Source: Aselliscus stoliczkanus (lineage: Eukaryota > Chordata > Mammalia > Chiroptera > Hipposideridae). From it: a stretch of 64,000 nucleotides of DNA. The notes under the pieces were generated by a model that did no database searches, was not told the origin of the DNA, and saw nothing but the letters and a program-made list of their open reading frames with translations. The translations under genes and the position numbers were made by a program. The DNA is taken from assembly GCA_033961575.1 (NCBI GenBank), contig CM066732.1:83879687-83943686 (forward strand), written 5' to 3'. Positions 60,258 through 64,000 of this stretch are shown in pieces; the stretch's first letter is position 1, and the number at the start of each line of letters is the position of its first letter.

Positions 60258-60460
60258 ACGTTATGTGCCAATACTGTTCTAGGCACTTACATATATTAGT
60301 TCACTTAATCGCAACAATCCTAAAATATAGGTTCTCTTTTTATCCCCATTTTACTGATGAGGAAACTGAGGCATATATTCACCCAAGATCATCAACTGAT
60401 AAGGGACAGGGCAAGTATTCAACCCAGGAAGTCTGGCTCCAGAATCTGTGCTCTGATCTC
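60258..60460 (-). mobile_element. MIR SINE, antisense
   Basis: The plus strand reads as reversed MIR: tgtgccaatactgttctagg, cacttacatatattagttca, tccccattttactgatgagg, aaactgaggcatatattcac and caacccaggaagtctggctc. The 134-codon plus frame at 60173-60577 runs through it and is not a gene. Confidence 0.88.
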
Positions 60461-60679
60461 CTCTCCTGTACATCTCCCAAAAGTTGGGGAGGGAGGCCGG
60501 GGGCGTGTCTGTGCATATGTCAAGGGGAGCCCTTCCTTTTCCTCTGGAGCAACAGAGGTGGGGTCCTGAAGGCATAAGCCTTCAGAGGACACTCCCACGC
60601 CACAGAATCCTTGTCTCGGTAACCCAGGAAAACAATGCATATTAAGAAAAGAATGTGTTCCATATAAATAAAAATATTT

Positions 60680-60918
60680 AAAAGAGCAACACAGGGCGGG
60701 CAGCCAGTGAGCTCAGTTGGTTAAAGCACAGTGCTCATAACACCAAGGTTGCCAGTTCAGTCCCCACATGGGCCACTGAGTTCTGCCCTCCACAACTAGA
60801 ATGAAACCACTATTTGACTTGGAGCTGATGGGTTCTGGAAAAACACACTGCTCTCCAATAAAATAAAATAAAATAATAAAATAAAAATAAACGCTTTTTT
60901 AAAAAAAAGAGCCGCACA
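60680..60918 (+). mobile_element. Rhin-1-like tRNA SINE with degenerate 14-bp duplication
   Basis: The body is about 60694-60904. The tRNA-like head has an A box near agtgagctcagttggttaaa and a B-box-like cagttcagtcccc. The 3' body ctgccctccacaactagaat, tgacttggagctgatgggtt and ctctccaataaaat match my memory of Rhin-1-type SINEs of rhinolophid and hipposiderid bats. Flanks aaaagagc(aa/cg)caca lie at 60680-60693 and 60905-60918. The tail is (taaaa)n. Confidence 0.8.
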
Positions 60919-61099
60919 CTAGTCCTACAGATAAAAACCCACTATAAAAGTGTTACCAAAGAGAAGATGAAAGTAGCGAATATGAATTAAGAAAAATTTT
61001 TAAGGAAGTCATTGGAAATTGTAGAGAGATCAGGAAATAAACCTCCTGCTGACAAAAGGATGTAAAATAAACAAACAGACCTCATGATAGAAAGCAAAA

Positions 61100-61940
61100 A
61101 AGAAAAAAAAGAACAGCTAAGAAATTAAAAGTTAATTATAAGGAGCACAAGGAAAATTTGTTAAATGATGTGTCTTTAAATCCAGAAATCATAAAAGAAA
61201 GACTGATAAATTTTAACACATGGAAACTGAAAACGTCTGCTTGGCAAAACAAACGAACAACAACAAAAAAATCACTGTTGTAAGCAATGACAAATGTCAA
61301 ATGATAAATGTGGAAAAATGTTAACAATTCATGTCACAGCAAAGGGGTAATATTCCCAATATTTAAAGAGATCTTAGAAATCAATAAGAAAAGGACCAGC
61401 AATCCAATAAAAATATGGGCAAAAGCCATGAACAGTTAATAAAAAATGACAATAAAACAGAAACTTACATACATGAAAAGATGTCCAACCTCATTCATAA
61501 TAAGAGGTTACAAATTTAAATATCCTGGCATATTATTTTTACCTATCAATTTTGCACAACTAACATTATGACAAGATGCTTCACTGGCAAGGCTGTAGGG
61601 AAAAGGGTACTTTTCATGCCTGCTGTGGGGAATGCCCTACAGAGGACAATTTTGCACTGTATTTAACAAAATAATAAAATGAATTTAGCATGCGAGCTAG
61701 CAATTCTAATCCTGGGAATTTATCCTATGGATACAATAGCACACAGAATAAATAATGTATACGCAAACTTACTCACTGCAAGATTGATTATAATCACAAA
61801 CATTTGGAAATTGCCCAATTGTTTTTCAGTATGGAGCTAGATACATTAACAATGGTACACACACATGAACGATAAGCTATTGATTATTTCTAGGTCACGG
61901 GGGCTGGAAAACAACATAGAAGGGGCACAGATAAGAATAA
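61100..61940 (+). mobile_element. degenerate L1 ORF2 3' region, sense
   Basis: gaaggatggg-type L1 wording is lost, but caaaggggtaatattcccaa, aagagatcttagaaatcaat, gaaaagatgtccaacctcat, aaggctgtagggaaaagggt, ctagcaattctaatcctggg and acatttggaaattgcccaat follow the L1 ORF2 3' order. Old and frameless. Confidence 0.75.
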
Positions 61941-62689
61941 TGCTTCTCAGTACATCGCATATTAATTTTTTTATTTTTATTTTTTAGTATTGTGTATTTA
62001 GTATTGTGAGTTTGGAGGCTTTGCAGATTTTTTTTTTCTCATAACCTTGATGTTTTGAAGAGCCCAGGCCAGTTTTTGTTTTAAACTATGCAAATGTATT
62101 ACTTTTTTAAAACTAAAAATTAAATTTAAAGAGTAAAATACATAATAACATGAAATATATAAAAACCAATTCAAAAGCATAAATGAGTATTTACCTAGTG
62201 GTATTTCAGAATATACTTAAAAATTAAAAGATTCAGAAATGCCATTGTGGAAAAAGAGACAGAGACTATATAACTTTCACAATCTGACTCTTTGGAAACT
62301 GGAAAAAATTTTGGACAGTTAGTACAGTACTACTAGTTAAAATGGCAGCAAGTCAACAAGAAAACTCAGATTTCTTAGCAGAGACAGAGCCTGTGGACTG
62401 TAAGTGGCACTTGTTTCCTCCCTGCAGTCACCAAAGTTTCATACTCAAGCCTCTCCAGCTGTCTCTATCTAGTTTCTAACTTCTAACGGGGGGCGGGGGG
62501 CTGAGGTACAAAAACTTACTCAGTCCCTCGCAACAACTCCCTTCAGGTTTATTCACTCCCATGCCTCCAGAAATAGTTATCCATTCTCCTTTTCTCTGAT
62601 AACTGCACATGAAGATTCAGTCCTTACAGCCCAGGATTGCAAACCCAGAGTGTCCTCCTTCCATTTTGAAAGGAGTCCTCAGATTTATA
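61941..62689. other. no recognised feature
   Basis: AT-rich left part with T runs, then a more balanced part. No element or frame assigned. Confidence 0.45.
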
Positions 62690-64000
62690 CAGAATCACAA
62701 AAGACCCTGAATAGCCAAAGCAATCCTAAGAAAAACGAACAAGCCTGGAGGTATCACACTTCCTGACTTCAACTTATACTACAGAGTGACAATAATCAAA
62801 ACAGTATGGTATTGGCAGAAAAACAGACATACAGACCAATGGAATAGAACTGAGAACTGAAATAAACATACATATATATGGGTAGATAATTTTCAACAAA
62901 GGAGCCAAGAAACAGACAATGGAGAAAAGAAAGCCTCTTCAATAAATGATCCTTGGAAAATTAGAAAGCCATGTGCAAAAGAATGAAACTAAACTGCTAT
63001 CTGTCACCATACACAAAAATTCACTCAAAATGGGTCAAAGGCCTAAACATCAGACCTGAAACAATAAATTGCATGGAAGAAAGCATAGGTACTAAACGTA
63101 TGGGTTCAAAGAGGATTTTATGAATTTGACCTCAAAGTCAAGGAAAATAAAAGCAAAAATAAATAAATGGGACTATATAAAACTAAAAAGCTTCTGTGCA
63201 GCAAAAGAAACCATTAACAAAATGAAGACGCAACAACTTCAATGCAAACAACACATCAGATAAGAGGCTAATATCCAAAATAAATAAAGAACTCATACAA
63301 TTCAACAACAAAAAAATCCTCAAACAATCCAATTAAAACATGGGCGGGGGGCCGGCCGAGTGGCACGGTGGTTAAGAGCTGGCTTGGGAAGTCAGCGGCC
63401 CCGGTTCGGGTCCAACATGTGAGGGCCAGTGACGCTGCCCTCTAAAAAACAAACAAACAAAAAAAAATAAAATAAATAAAACATGGGCAGGGGACCTGAA
63501 CAGACACTTCTTCCAAGAAGACAAACAAACAGCCAACAGATATATGAAACAATGTTAACTTCACTAGCTATTAGGGAAATACAAATCAAAACCCCAATGA
63601 GATACCACCTCATACCTGTTAGAATGTCTATCATCAACAAGACAAAAGATAAGTGTTGGGGAGGGTGTGGAGAAAAAGGAACCCTCATACACTGCTGATG
63701 AGAATGTAAATTGGTACAGCCACTGTGGAAAACAGTATGGAAGTTTGTTACTTTAAAAAATTAAGAATAGAATTACTATGACCCAGCAATCCCTTTTCTG
63801 GGTCTACCCACAAAATTTGAAAATATTTATCTGTAAAGATATATATAACCCAATGTTCATTGCGGCATTATTCATGGTGGTCATGACAAGGAAACAACCA
63901 CAGTGTCCTTCAATAGATGATTGGATAAGGAAGATGTGGTACATATCTACAACGGAATACTAGTCGGCCATAAGAAAAGATGAAATACCTCTATTTGCAA
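62690..64000 (+). mobile_element. L1 ORF2 C-terminal region, sense, interrupted by a SINE, running off the window
   Basis: The best-preserved L1 here: caaagcaatcctaagaaaaa, cagtatggtattggcagaaa, accaatggaatagaactgag, aaagcttctgtgcagcaaaa, gataccacctcatacctgtt and cccagcaatcccttttctgg in order. At 63653-63698 it encodes [10 protein letters not shown], then after a stop [13 protein letters not shown] (63702-63740), the cysteine-rich C-terminal region of ORF2. Stops and frameshifts show it is dead. A SINE sits inside at 63346-63476. The 3' end lies beyond 64000. Confidence 0.9.
63334..63488 (+). mobile_element. GGCCGGCC-type tRNA SINE inside L1, 12-bp duplication
   Basis: The body is 63346-63476. 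It is the copy closest to an apparent consensus: gccggccgagtggcacggtg, gctggcttgggaagtcagc, B box ggttcgggtcc, gtgacgctgccctc, then an A-rich tail with caaacaaa and aataaata variants. Perfect flanks taaaacatgggc lie at 63334-63345 and 63477-63488. The L1 reads continuously across the site once the insert is ignored. Confidence 0.96.

Noticed and set aside
60173..60577. 134-codon plus-strand frame
   Set aside because: It reads straight through an antisense MIR (60258-60460).

Overview
This is a mammalian nuclear DNA window made almost entirely of non-coding sequence: an AT-rich intergenic desert or the inside of a very large intron. The longest open frame in any of the six frames is only about 145 codons, CpG is sparse, and ancient eutherian repeats are everywhere: MIR, L2, L1M, MLT1/MaLR and ERVL-type LTRs, and hAT and mariner DNA transposons. 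I found no exon, tRNA, rRNA, snoRNA, CRISPR array or prokaryotic feature that I could defend.

The best taxonomic clue is a young SINE group opening with GGGCCGGCC and a tRNA-like head with A and B boxes. Ten SINE copies were found; eight or nine have readable target-site duplications. One copy near 60.7 kb has the body and tail (ending near CTCCAATAAAAT) that I associate with Rhin-1-type SINEs of horseshoe and leaf-nosed bats. VES, Alu, B1/B2, ERE and CAN SINEs are absent. I infer a yinpterochiropteran (rhinolophoid) bat. This comes from remembered repeat sequences, not a database search.

Layout. 0-5 kb: a degenerate antisense L1 broken by an MLT1 LTR, an ERVL-type solo LTR with a 5-bp duplication, two SINEs and a 180-nt pure-purine GGAGA microsatellite. 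5-10 kb: unassigned sequence, then a strongly diverged tandem array of CATCTCATTACA-like units (7.69-8.38 kb) and a long composite SINE. 10-20 kb: a SINE, an LTR-like stretch, a large inverted repeat (12.89-13.11 kb), an MLT1 LTR, two hAT elements and CA/GT microsatellites. 20-26 kb: L2 remnants, one about 1.9 kb long and split by a SINE. 26-33 kb: mostly unassigned, with an ATTA-rich candidate conserved element near 32 kb. 33-44 kb: a sense L2, an L1 3' end, MIRs, a SINE with a deleted tRNA arm and an L1 fragment. 44-50.9 kb: the longest repeat-poor block and the best place to look for conserved regulatory DNA. 50.9-56.7 kb: L2, MLT1, SINE, MIR, an AT-rich cruciform-prone tract, a perfect 16-bp hairpin and a mariner deletion derivative. 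58-64 kb: MIRs, the Rhin-1-like SINE and two sense L1 fragments; the last is interrupted by a SINE and runs off the window.

No genes act together here. What can be read is a layered insertion history: L2 and MIR oldest, then MLT1, hAT and L1M, then mariner and the GGCCGGCC SINEs. A few non-repeat structures may be regulatory. I saw no convincing new biological system; the inverted repeat, the diverged tandem array and the three-bodied SINE group are the least explained signals.
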